Shown: one piece after another, positions 9,516 to 17,906 of the stretch
Layout of the letters: every line of letters begins with the position of its first letter
How positions within the stretch are numbered: the first letter of the stretch is position 1
Program-made: the position numbers and the translations under genes
Assembly: GCA_018816555.1 (NCBI GenBank)
Contig: JAHIVT010000041.1
Span: forward strand, 1-64,000
Length of the DNA: 64,000 nt
Direction of reading: 5' to 3'
Origin: Pseudomonadota bacterium
Lineage (GTDB): Bacteria > Desulfobacterota > Desulfobulbia > Desulfobulbales > SURF-16
The notes under the pieces: model-generated
Databases searched by the model: none
What the model was told of the DNA's origin: nothing
Seen by the model: only the letters and a program-made list of their open reading frames with translations

Positions 9516-11354
9516 TTACAGACTGGCGGCAAATGCGGCGTATTTCTCTTGATCTGCCGGAGGAGCCAGACTGATGACAGTCCACCCCGGTAAAGGACTC
9601 CATTTAGTCTCAGCGGTAAAAATTTCCAGCTTGCCCTTTGGGGTAACGGCAAACAGCGCAATAGCAAGTCCACCAGACTGTTTCATGAGATCATCAAAGG
9701 TAAAGGTTGCTGAAAGGATGGTGTTACGAATCTGCCATCCTTTGGCGAGATTTGCCGCAAGTAATGAGAAGGTGATGTCTTTACCGAAGAGCAAGTGGCC
9801 GCATCGATTTGATGCAGCCTTGCGGATCAGCGGCAGCTCCTTTTGGGTTGCAACCTGCAGAGCGAAAACAGAGTTATAGCCAAGCTCCATCCGGTAGTGC
9901 ATGCAGGAAAGAGCATTCAACGGACCACGTGGAGAAAGAGCCAGCATTCTTCCCAGTCCGACCAGGTCCAGATGCCGGTCCGCATGTTCGGAAACGGGTT
10001 CGCCATAATATGTGTTAAATCCCTCCATTCTGGCGTTGCTTATTTTGTCCCAACTGGTATCGACCAGCAGGCTTCTGAAATCTGCCTCCCTCAGGGCTTT
10101 TGCAACAGCCAGGGCCACCAGATTGGCGCCGATGATGAGAACGCCTTTGGGATCAGGTTCTGCCACGCCCAATCGTTTGGCCAGAAAACTTGCCGTGCAA
10201 CTCTGCAATACAACGGTGCCGATGATGACCATGAAGGTGAGGGGAACCAGCAGGGTTGCTTCCTGGTATCCGCTTTGTTCGAGTTTGATGGCAAACAAGG
10301 CTGAGATAGCCGCAGCGACAATGCCGCGCGGCGCAATCCAACCCAGCAGGTGGCGTTCAGGCCAGGTCAGTTTTGAACCAAGAGTTGAGACCACCACGCT
10401 GATGGGACGGGCGAGAAACTGGATGGCCAGAAAAATGAACAGGACTGACCAGCCGAGGTTGGCAAACATCTGGAAATCCAGGCGGGCGGCAAGGACAATA
10501 AACAGTACCGTGATCAGTAAAACGCTGAGGCTTTCCTTGAAGTCGAGAATTTCATCCACCGGTACATCCTTCATATTGGCGAGCCAGATGCCCATGACGG
10601 TGACGCTCAACAGTCCGGACTCCTCCTGCAGAACGTTGGAAACGGTAAAAACAAGAAAAACCAGGGCAAGTGTGGCGACGTTATGCAGGAATTCCGGTAA
10701 CCAGTGACCACGAAGAAGCACTCCGTAGAGATATCCTGACAGAGAGCCGAGAAACAAGCCCAGCCCTATCAGCCTGCCGAAGGCCATCAATGTATGACTG
10801 ACGGCATTGCCGCTGCCTGATATGATGAATTCGTAAACCAGTACTGCCAGAGTGGCGCCGATGGGATCAACGACAATACCTTCCCAGCGGAGGATACTGG
10901 CCACAGAGGCGCTGGGGCGAACCGTACGCAGCATCGGCACGATCACAGTTGGACCTGTAACCGCAGTGATTGCACCGAAAAGGAGAGACAGTTCCCAGGG
11001 AAAATGAAGAACCAGGCGGGTTGCGGTAGCGGTGATCAGCCAGGTAACCAGCACGCCGAATGAGATCAGGTTGCGGACAACCTGAGTCAGGCCTTTGATT
11101 TGGTGATATTGAAGTGTCAGACTGCCCTCAAAGAGGATTACTGCGACGGAGAGAGAAATGAAAGGGAAGAGGAGATCGCCGAAAAGTTTATCGGAGTCTA
11201 GCAGACCGGTGATGGGTCCGGCAATAATTCCCGCGAAAAGGAGAAAGAGAATAGCCGGTAGTTTTACCCGCCAGGCAAGCCACTGGCAGAGAATACCGGT
11301 AAAGATCATGGCTGATACGAGCAATGCCTTGTCAGTGAGGATAAGGGAATCCAT
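9516..11354 (-). CDS. cation/proton antiporter (NhaP/CPA-type) with C-terminal Rossmann domain
   Basis: The 612-residue integral membrane protein has about 12-13 hydrophobic helices. It carries family patterns such as TAVTGPTVIVPML and VDPIGATLAVLVYE in the ion-translocating half. From about residue 400 a TrkA-N/KefC-like Rossmann fold begins (GVLIIGANLVALAVAKALREA), a domain that usually binds NAD(H) or nucleotides and gates transport. The likely role is exchange of Na+ or K+ for H+ across the inner membrane. The gene ends 196 bases from mgtC and begins 31 bases after the CDF gene, so antiporter and CDF exporter may be co-transcribed. Confidence 0.9.
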   Translation of the reverse strand: MDSLILTDKALLVSAMIFTGILCQWLAWRVKLPAILFLLFAGIIAGPITGLLDSDKLFGDLLFPFISLSVAVILFEGSLTLQYHQIKGLTQVVRNLISFGVLVTWLITATATRLVLHFPWELSLLFGAITAVTGPTVIVPMLRTVRPSASVASILRWEGIVVDPIGATLAVLVYEFIISGSGNAVSHTLMAFGRLIGLGLFLGSLSGYLYGVLLRGHWLPEFLHNVATLALVFLVFTVSNVLQEESGLLSVTVMGIWLANMKDVPVDEILDFKESLSVLLITVLFIVLAARLDFQMFANLGWSVLFIFLAIQFLARPISVVVSTLGSKLTWPERHLLGWIAPRGIVAAAISALFAIKLEQSGYQEATLLVPLTFMVIIGTVVLQSCTASFLAKRLGVAEPDPKGVLIIGANLVALAVAKALREADFRSLLVDTSWDKISNARMEGFNTYYGEPVSEHADRHLDLVGLGRMLALSPRGPLNALSCMHYRMELGYNSVFALQVATQKELPLIRKAASNRCGHLLFGKDITFSLLAANLAKGWQIRNTILSATFTFDDLMKQSGGLAIALFAVTPKGKLEIFTAETKWSPLPGWTVISLAPPADQEKYAAFAASL

Positions 11355-11385
11355 TTTATGTTGTCGGGTTACTGAGTTGAGCTTT

Positions 11386-12345
11386 TTACGGTGATGGTCG
11401 ATGATTATCAGTCAAACTGCCGGAATCCATATCATTATCCATGCGATCCAAATGCAGATCCGCCCATGATGCCGGATCGGACAGGGGTTCCAGGTGGGTA
11501 AAAACCGTGACATTGGGCAGAGAACGACAAATGTCCGCCTCAATGTCTTCAACAAGCCGGTGTCCTTGGTCAACAGTCCAGGTTCCGGGGGTGAGAACAT
11601 GGAAAGAAACAAACTTACGTGAACCTGACTGCCGGGTGCGCAGGGCGTGATAGTCTATCTCCGAGCGGGTATATTTCGCAAGTATTGTTCGGACAATTTC
11701 TATGTCTTCAGGAGGTATTGCCGTATCCATAAGACCATGAATTGATTTGCGCACAATCTGTATCCCGGTCCAGACAATATTCCCGGCCACGATGATGGCC
11801 ACAAGAGGATCCAGCCTTTGCCAGCCGGTTAATGCTACACCTCCCACACCAACTAAAACGCCGGCCGATGTCCAGACATCCGTTAAAAGATGATGTGCAT
11901 TGGCTTCAAGTGTAATGGAGTGATATTGTTTCCCGGCCCGTAGCAGAATGAAAGCAACAAAGAGGTTGACCAATGCTGCGGCAATTGAAACGCCGAGGCC
12001 CAGACCTATCTGTTCAAGGGGTTGCGGAGCAATGAATCGTTTCGTTGCGGCAAAAGCAATGCTGGCCGCGGCAATAAGAATTAATGTTCCTTCAACCCCG
12101 CTGGCAAAGTATTCCGCTTTAGTGTGGCCATAGGCATGGTTTTCATCAGCCGGCAGGGCGGCAACCCGTAGCATGGCCAGGGCCATCAACGCCCCGGCCA
12201 GATTAACTAAAGATTCAAGAGCGTCAGACAGCAGCCCGACTGAATCGGTCAGCAGATACGCAATGGTTTTCAAGGCCATGGTGAAAATTGCCGCACCGAT
12301 GGACAGCCAGGCAAAATTTGTTAATGAGAGACTCTTTTTTTTCAT
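11386..12345 (-). CDS. cation diffusion facilitator (CDF) family metal exporter
   Basis: CDF proteins export divalent cations (Zn, Fe, Mn, Co, Cd) in exchange for protons. The 319-residue product has six hydrophobic helices. The metal-site patterns are TDSVGLLSDALES in TM2 and HHLLTDV (HxxxD) in TM5, followed by a cytoplasmic C-terminal ferredoxin-like domain (about 210-300) with several His and Asp residues. The metal cannot be told from the sequence alone. The antiporter gene lies 31 bases downstream. The start ATG at 12345 begins a basic KKKSLSL leader. The 168-base gap upstream, up to the receiver-kinase stop, holds nothing I recognise. Confidence 0.92.
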   Translation of the reverse strand: MKKKSLSLTNFAWLSIGAAIFTMALKTIAYLLTDSVGLLSDALESLVNLAGALMALAMLRVAALPADENHAYGHTKAEYFASGVEGTLILIAAASIAFAATKRFIAPQPLEQIGLGLGVSIAAALVNLFVAFILLRAGKQYHSITLEANAHHLLTDVWTSAGVLVGVGGVALTGWQRLDPLVAIIVAGNIVWTGIQIVRKSIHGLMDTAIPPEDIEIVRTILAKYTRSEIDYHALRTRQSGSRKFVSFHVLTPGTWTVDQGHRLVEDIEADICRSLPNVTVFTHLEPLSDPASWADLHLDRMDNDMDSGSLTDNHRPSP

Positions 12346-12513
12346 CCGTCGTGTATTATCTATAGGGAGCGGGCACCCGTGGAGTGGGCTTCGCGTTGAA
12401 TTCTAAGCCTCAGCCTCATCACCTGGCTGAACCCATTTATTTTACAGGTAAATTTGAAATCCATAAAGGCCTTTATCCGACGAGATGCGTCGGTAGATGA
12501 GATAGCCTGAAAC

Positions 12514-13599
12514 TCAGGACGTTTTCTGCCCTGAGATGGCTTTAATAGGAAGCCTGACGGTGAAGGTGGTCCCTTCGTTTACGTTACTTTCAACGGAAAT
12601 TATTCCCTTATGGCTTTGAATCGTTTTCAGTGCAAAGGTGAGTCCAAAGCCGGGGCCATAGGTCTTGGAGGTAAAAAAAGGATCATAGATGTTCTTGAGC
12701 TTATCTTTATCAATACCTTTGCCGGAATCTGCCACCTGGATTTCAAAATAACCATCCGTAACACTGGTGGAGATTTTAAGCTCCCGCTTGTCGCCTACCA
12801 TGGCTTCAATTGAATTTTCTATCAGATTGGAGATGGCCATGGTGATATTTTCCTGGTCTGCATGGATCATGGGGGGATTTTCCATGAACTTCAAGATCAG
12901 TTTAATATGTTTTTTTTCAATCTCATGCTTGTAAATGCTCACGGCATTCATCGTTATCTCATTGAGATCGGATGGCTCGGTGTAGCAAAGCGTAGCCCCT
13001 TTCAGGGCAATAAGCTCGTGCACCATCCTTTCCAGCACCTCAACATTTTTCAGAATGATGTCGATGTATTTGCGATTCTGGCTGCCTTCCGGAAGATTGT
13101 CTCTGAGCCTTCGTCCGAAACCGCCGATGGCCACCAAGGGATTTCTCACCTCGTGGGAAACCTCATCGACAAAATGATCCAGAGCGTCAAATTTTTCCTT
13201 TTCCGCCAGTTTTTTGCTTTCGGTTTTCTGGGACAACAGGGTTCTGACCCGGGCCATGAGCTCCTTGAAATCAAAGGGTTTGGTGATATAATCATCCGCT
13301 CCGATATCAAGACCTTTCACTTTGTCCGGTACCTGGCTTTTGGCGCTGAGCATCAGAATGGGTATCTGCTTGAGTGATTCATCCTGCTTGATTCTCTTAC
13401 ATACCTCGTAGCCGTCTATTTTAGGCATCATGACATCAAGTACGACCAGATCCGGCACATATTCAGAGACCTTTTTCAGTCCCTCTTCACCGTCATAGGC
13501 CTCCGCCGTTTCATATCCCTCGATACGAAATCTTTTCCGCAGAAGTTCAACGGTATCGATGTTGTCGTCAATGATTAAGATTTTAGTCGTATTGGTCAT
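12514..13599 (-). CDS. response regulator-histidine kinase (REC-HisKA-HATPase), cytoplasmic
   Basis: The 361-residue soluble protein begins with a receiver domain (acidic pocket ILIIDDN, phosphoacceptor Asp55 in LVVLDVMMPK, Lys in YITKPFD). It continues with a kinase module: the H-box VSHEVRNPL around His149, the N-box NLIENSIEAM and G-boxes DSGKGID and GPGFGLTFALK. It therefore receives a phosphoryl group at one end and phosphorylates a partner from the other. It is the last gene of the cytochrome/sensor block, 19 bases after the lone receiver. This fits a relay from the large heme-sensor kinase through this protein, but its target is not visible in the window. Confidence 0.93.
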   Translation of the reverse strand: MTNTTKILIIDDNIDTVELLRKRFRIEGYETAEAYDGEEGLKKVSEYVPDLVVLDVMMPKIDGYEVCKRIKQDESLKQIPILMLSAKSQVPDKVKGLDIGADDYITKPFDFKELMARVRTLLSQKTESKKLAEKEKFDALDHFVDEVSHEVRNPLVAIGGFGRRLRDNLPEGSQNRKYIDIILKNVEVLERMVHELIALKGATLCYTEPSDLNEITMNAVSIYKHEIEKKHIKLILKFMENPPMIHADQENITMAISNLIENSIEAMVGDKRELKISTSVTDGYFEIQVADSGKGIDKDKLKNIYDPFFTSKTYGPGFGLTFALKTIQSHKGIISVESNVNEGTTFTVRLPIKAISGQKTS

Positions 13600-13618
13600 G
13601 AAAAAATATAAAAAAAAA

Positions 13619-14011
13619 TTACTGGAGATATCGTTTAATCTGTTCGCTGAATTCTCTGATATTGATCGGTTTGGTTATATACCCTTTACAGCCCACACCC
13701 AATGCCTTTTCACAGTCACCTTTCATGGCATGTGCCGTCAGGGCAATAACCGTTATATCTTTGTAATCCTCCATGTTTTTTAATCTTCTGGTCACCTCGT
13801 ATCCGTCAATTTTCGGCATGGAGATATCCATCAGCACCAGATCGGGTTTTTCGGCCATTATTTTATTGAGTGCATCTTCCCCGTCGTAGGCTTCAAGCAG
13901 ATGGTAGTTCTGTTTACCAAGGATTTTCATGACCAGTTCACGGCTGTCCTGGTTGTCATCAACTACCAGTATTTTCTTTTTATTTCGATTGTCCGGCTGA
14001 TCAGCTTGCAT
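13619..14011 (-). CDS. single-domain response regulator (CheY-like receiver)
   Basis: The 130-residue product has one receiver domain (ILVVDDNQD, phosphoacceptor Asp62 in LVLMDISMPK, Lys in YITKPIN) and no output domain. The start at 14011 is chosen because a TGAGGAAAT ribosome site sits directly before that ATG. A longer reading would need a TTG at 14032. It lies 74 bases after the hybrid kinase and 19 bases before the receiver-kinase. This suggests it shuttles phosphoryl groups within the relay or acts as a phosphate sink. Confidence 0.92.
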   Translation of the reverse strand: MQADQPDNRNKKKILVVDDNQDSRELVMKILGKQNYHLLEAYDGEDALNKIMAEKPDLVLMDISMPKIDGYEVTRRLKNMEDYKDITVIALTAHAMKGDCEKALGVGCKGYITKPINIREFSEQIKRYLQ

Positions 14012-14085
14012 ATATTTCCTCAGAAATTGCAAAAGTTATGATGAACTGCCCCACTGTGAGGGGCAGGCAATAACTTTGCAGGCAT

Positions 14086-17000
14086 TTACATCTTCTTAAT
14101 AGTATTTTTTAAAGTTTCCAACAAGTCATCTTCCGCCAGAATGGCTTTATTGAAGGTGGCCTTGATTCGTCCATTGAGTTCTTTTACTTTTTCCTCGCTC
14201 AGATCACTGTCTGTAATGAGAACGAGGGGAATATTTCTTGCCGATTCATCTGTCTTGATATACTCAATGACGTTTGAGCCGTTCTCATCCGGCTTGATCA
14301 TCAGATTGAGAACAATCAGGTCGGGTTTGCTCTCGTGAATTGCCTGTATTGCTCCCGTGTTATTGGATGCCTTTGTTATCTTATAGCCACCCTCATTGAG
14401 AACGCGGCCCAAGGTATGCAGAGTGCCTGGTTCATTGTCAACGAGCAGGATATTTTTTATGCTTGTCAGTTTTTCCAGATTCTTCAACTTATGCAGCAGT
14501 ATTTTTTTGTCAATCGGTTTGACCATATATTCGGTCGCGCCCAGAGAAAATCCGATTTTCTTTTCATCAACAATGGACAGGATGATAACCGGAATATCCT
14601 GCACAACAGGATCTTTTTTCAATTCCTGCAGGACCTCCCAACCGTCTTTGCCGGGCATCATGATATCAAGGGTAATCGCCGCAGGCTTGATCTCCCTGGC
14701 CTTTTCCACCGCACCCTCACCGGTATAATGGCCCAAGACGTTATAGTCCTCCCCGATATTTTTTCTGATCAGTTCAATAACCTCCGGGTTATCGTCAATA
14801 ACAAGAATTGTTTTTTTGATGCCCCGGTCAACTGCATCACCTTCCAGATCCAAATCATTCATTTTTTGAGCAGCAAATTCGCCGAGCACGAGATTTTCGA
14901 TAATTTCACATGTCTTGCAGTGCTCCGTCTTTTCTGGATATTTAGCCACCTCGATCCCTTTGCAATGAACTCCGCAGATCAGCCAGCAGCGCCTTTCCGA
15001 GTTGCCGTAAGCAGGGCAGCTTGTCTGCCCGCAATGGGCATATTCCCAGCACTTGACCCGTTTGCCGAGATAATAGGGATCCTTAAGAAAGAGATCGACG
15101 GGCTTATCAAAATATTCAGCCAGTTTTTCCGCCATGGCCAGCTCTATGATTGATTCAGTGGACTTTTCCATTACCTTCTTTTGCGCCGGCAGGGTAAAGC
15201 AGAATCTGCTTCCTTTGCCGAAATCGCTATCCACCCAGATAACCCCTTTGTGCAATACCACCAGGCCCCTGGCGATGCTGAGACCAAGTCCGGTACCTTC
15301 ATAAGGTCGACTGGCGGAAACATTGATCTGGGTAAATTTGTCAAAAAGTTTTGCCATATCATCTTTTTTTATGCCGATGCCGCTGTCTTCCACACATATT
15401 TCGATAAACAGGGAGGCTTCACCGGGGGCAATGCCCAGGGTCGAGGGTTTGGCGTGAATGGTGATGCCGCCATGGTCGGTAAATTTGACGGCATTTCCCA
15501 CCAGATTGACAAATATTTGTTTTACTTTATCCTTATCTATGAAGACGGTAGGGAGATCATCGGCGAAATCAAAATGCAGATAGAGACCCTTGGCATCGAG
15601 AACCGGCTGAAAAAAAATGCTGATGGTGTCTCGCATGCTAGTGAAGTCCGTCTCTTGAATGTCGAGTTCTATTTTCCCTGATTCGATTTTAGACATATCA
15701 AGGATGTCGTTGATTAATTGCAGGAGATGCTTGGCGTTATTTTCTACCTTCATCAAGCTTTTTTCCTGTTCTTCGTTTATTTCACCGTCAATCCGGTCCA
15801 GCAGAAGTTGTGTATAACCAATGATGGAATTCATAGGAGTTCTGAGTTCGTGAGACATGTTGGCCAGGAAGGCGGACTTGAGCCTGTCGAGTTCCCGCAG
15901 ATCTCTGATGGCCCGTTCCAGCATCAGGGTTCTTTCCCGCAACATGACGGTCCGATGCGCCACCTCCTGTTCCAGCCCCTTACTCAATGAGGAAATCTTT
16001 TCGTACATTTTTTCCAGATTGCCCAGCATCTGGTTGGTATGACAGGCGATTTTATCCATGACTTCATTGCTGTCATGGTACTCGGCCCGCACCTGCAGAT
16101 TGCCGTCCGAGGCCTGCTTCAGGATGGCGAGCAGATTCTCGGCTCTGAACTCAAGATATTTCCGTTGTTCTTCCTCTCTTTCGGAGATACTCTGGATATA
16201 ACGCAGCCGTTCAGCTTCGAGAACATCACTGATATCCCTGAAAATCTGCACCGCCCCGGTAATATTACCCTGGGCGTCTTTCAGGGCGCTGGCGCTGGCC
16301 ATGACGGGAATAAGAGCTCCTTCCTTGTTTGAGATGATAATTCTGATATCTTCAACCGGTTCACCTGAGACAAGACATTTTTTGATTGGACAGTCGGTGT
16401 CGCAAATATTATCCAGGCAGATATCACTCTTGAATACCTCCCGGCAGGTTAATTTCCCCTCTGTTTCCTGTTTGCTGTATCCGGTTAATCGGGCGCATGA
16501 GCCGTTCATAAAGGTCACAACCAGGTTGGTATCGACGATGACCAGTGGATCGGCTATGGCCTCTTTGAGGCTGTTGGCATATTCAATCTTGTCCTTGATG
16601 CTTTTCACCATGCTGTTGAAGCTGCCGGCCAAGATACCAATGGAGTCCGAGGAATGAACAGGCGCGAATACGGAAAGATCTCCCCTGGCCAGTTCTTCAG
16701 CCTTGGCGGCCAGCTCGGTTATGGGTTTGGTCACCAGTCTGGCCAGCAGGAAATAGATGATGGTAATCAGCAGGCCTATACCGATGAGGCTTGCTATAAT
16801 GGTATGATTCCGTAGGGTGGCGATGGCCAGATAGGTGGCATCAGTGGATTGTCTCGTCAACAGTCCACCGAGAACCTTGCGTGAGTCGCCGTGGCAGTGA
16901 TGGCATTCCTCGTTATTATAAATGCTGTGGATGGTAACCAGATAATTGACGCCGTCCTTCTCCTCTTCAAAATAGCTTATCCGTGGGGGAACGGCGGTTT

Positions 17001-17382
17001 CAAGCAGGGTTCTCAGGGCAACCAGGGTCGCCCGGTTGCCGGTGAAGGTCGATACATCGGCCCCGATGCGGTCTTTATTGGTGGCAAAAACAATGCGCTG
17101 GTTAAAATCGCATATGACGATTTCCGTGTCCTCCAGTTCATCGCCGATATCAAGAAGCTGTTTTTCAACAGAGGGGCTGTCTCCCAACGACATCGTATGT
17201 TTGATGCCCGCATAGGCCAGTGATTTTATGTCTTGGCTATAAGTGGTCATCCTTTCCCTGATATGTTCCCGTTGATTGGTGATACTGAAATAGATGACAC
17301 CGCCCATGACAATGGTGACGCCGATGGTGAGCAGGGTTTCCAGATGAAGGATTTTTTTGATAATTCCATTCAGGATGATCAT
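14086..17382 (-). CDS. large hybrid histidine kinase with periplasmic c-type-heme motif, Cys-rich PAS, two-CW cluster and two receivers
   Basis: The 1098-residue membrane sensor is laid out as follows. TM1 (about 14-36) precedes a periplasmic sensor domain with a c-heme motif CHHCH at 160-164. TM2 (195-215) leads to HAMP (216-270). The PAS domain (about 270-385) contains five cysteines between 313 and 336. The kinase follows with H-box SHELRTP (His511), N-box NLVGNAVKF and G-boxes DSGIGI and GTGLGLS. A cysteine-rich segment at 778-825 resembles the two-CW type (KCWEYAHCG…RRCW). Two receivers close the protein, the first with Asp906 (LDIMMPGKDG). In the second the phosphoacceptor position is Asn1026 (VLNLMIKP), so it is probably a pseudo-receiver. 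The start at 17382 follows a GGCGGAGG site inside the end of the tetraheme gene, one base after its stop. Redox sensing by heme is inferred. Confidence 0.93.
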   Translation of the reverse strand: MIILNGIIKKILHLETLLTIGVTIVMGGVIYFSITNQREHIRERMTTYSQDIKSLAYAGIKHTMSLGDSPSVEKQLLDIGDELEDTEIVICDFNQRIVFATNKDRIGADVSTFTGNRATLVALRTLLETAVPPRISYFEEEKDGVNYLVTIHSIYNNEECHHCHGDSRKVLGGLLTRQSTDATYLAIATLRNHTIIASLIGIGLLITIIYFLLARLVTKPITELAAKAEELARGDLSVFAPVHSSDSIGILAGSFNSMVKSIKDKIEYANSLKEAIADPLVIVDTNLVVTFMNGSCARLTGYSKQETEGKLTCREVFKSDICLDNICDTDCPIKKCLVSGEPVEDIRIIISNKEGALIPVMASASALKDAQGNITGAVQIFRDISDVLEAERLRYIQSISEREEEQRKYLEFRAENLLAILKQASDGNLQVRAEYHDSNEVMDKIACHTNQMLGNLEKMYEKISSLSKGLEQEVAHRTVMLRERTLMLERAIRDLRELDRLKSAFLANMSHELRTPMNSIIGYTQLLLDRIDGEINEEQEKSLMKVENNAKHLLQLINDILDMSKIESGKIELDIQETDFTSMRDTISIFFQPVLDAKGLYLHFDFADDLPTVFIDKDKVKQIFVNLVGNAVKFTDHGGITIHAKPSTLGIAPGEASLFIEICVEDSGIGIKKDDMAKLFDKFTQINVSASRPYEGTGLGLSIARGLVVLHKGVIWVDSDFGKGSRFCFTLPAQKKVMEKSTESIIELAMAEKLAEYFDKPVDLFLKDPYYLGKRVKCWEYAHCGQTSCPAYGNSERRCWLICGVHCKGIEVAKYPEKTEHCKTCEIIENLVLGEFAAQKMNDLDLEGDAVDRGIKKTILVIDDNPEVIELIRKNIGEDYNVLGHYTGEGAVEKAREIKPAAITLDIMMPGKDGWEVLQELKKDPVVQDIPVIILSIVDEKKIGFSLGATEYMVKPIDKKILLHKLKNLEKLTSIKNILLVDNEPGTLHTLGRVLNEGGYKITKASNNTGAIQAIHESKPDLIVLNLMIKPDENGSNVIEYIKTDESARNIPLVLITDSDLSEEKVKELNGRIKATFNKAILAEDDLLETLKNTIKKM

Positions 17383-17383
17383 C

Positions 17384-17887
17384 TCAATGTCCTCCGCCAT
17401 GAATGAGTGGCCTGAATTTGAAGGCCTGAATCATCTCGCTGGTGTGGCACTGATCGCAGGTCTGTATGGTCGGATGGCCAATGATCGATTCAGGCTTTGC
17501 GTCTTCTATGTGAATCGATCCCGGGCCGTGGCAAACCTCACAGCCGGCATTTTTCAAAAGAGGAGTTTTTTCAACGCTGATAAAGCCGCCCGGTTTCCCA
17601 TAGCCTGTAGTGTGACAGGTATAGCATTTCTTTAAATCTTGTTCGTTCAGACCTTTCTGCAGTCTTTCAATGCTTCTATAGGAGTTGCTTTTTTTTGTAT
17701 AGATGGAGAAGTTGGCATATTCCTTCTCGTGGCAGGGCTGGCAGGAGAGGGAACCAACATAAACTGGGAGGGCAGGGAAAGGCTCTTTTGCTGCGAGGCA
17801 TGGCGATACACACACCATGCAGAACATAGATATGATCAGTAATTGTAATGTCGTTTTATGCAGATTAAGTGCGGAGGGGGATTTCAT
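17384..17887 (-). CDS. secreted tetraheme c-type cytochrome
   Basis: The 167-residue product has a signal peptide (hydrophobic stretch about 13-32 ending CLAA). Four CXXCH heme-attachment motifs follow: CQPCH, CYTCH, CEVCH and CDQCH. The pattern GCEVCHGPGSIH and the overall spacing resemble cytochrome c-554-type tetraheme proteins. Heme attachment in the periplasm is family knowledge; the electron partner is inferred. It sits between the 15-heme gene (19 bases upstream) and the heme-sensor kinase, whose start is one base after this stop and whose ribosome site lies inside this gene. Its expression is thus tied tightly to the sensor, and it could be an electron donor or signal partner for it. 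Confidence 0.92.
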   Translation of the reverse strand: MKSPSALNLHKTTLQLLIISMFCMVCVSPCLAAKEPFPALPVYVGSLSCQPCHEKEYANFSIYTKKSNSYRSIERLQKGLNEQDLKKCYTCHTTGYGKPGGFISVEKTPLLKNAGCEVCHGPGSIHIEDAKPESIIGHPTIQTCDQCHTSEMIQAFKFRPLIHGGGH

Positions 17888-17906
17888 GCCCGTTCTCCAT
17901 GCAATC

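Noticed and set aside
14335-15153. 272-codon plus-strand frame opposite the hybrid kinase
   Set aside because: It is antisense to the receiver and Cys-rich domains of a clear gene, has no family features and no ribosome site.
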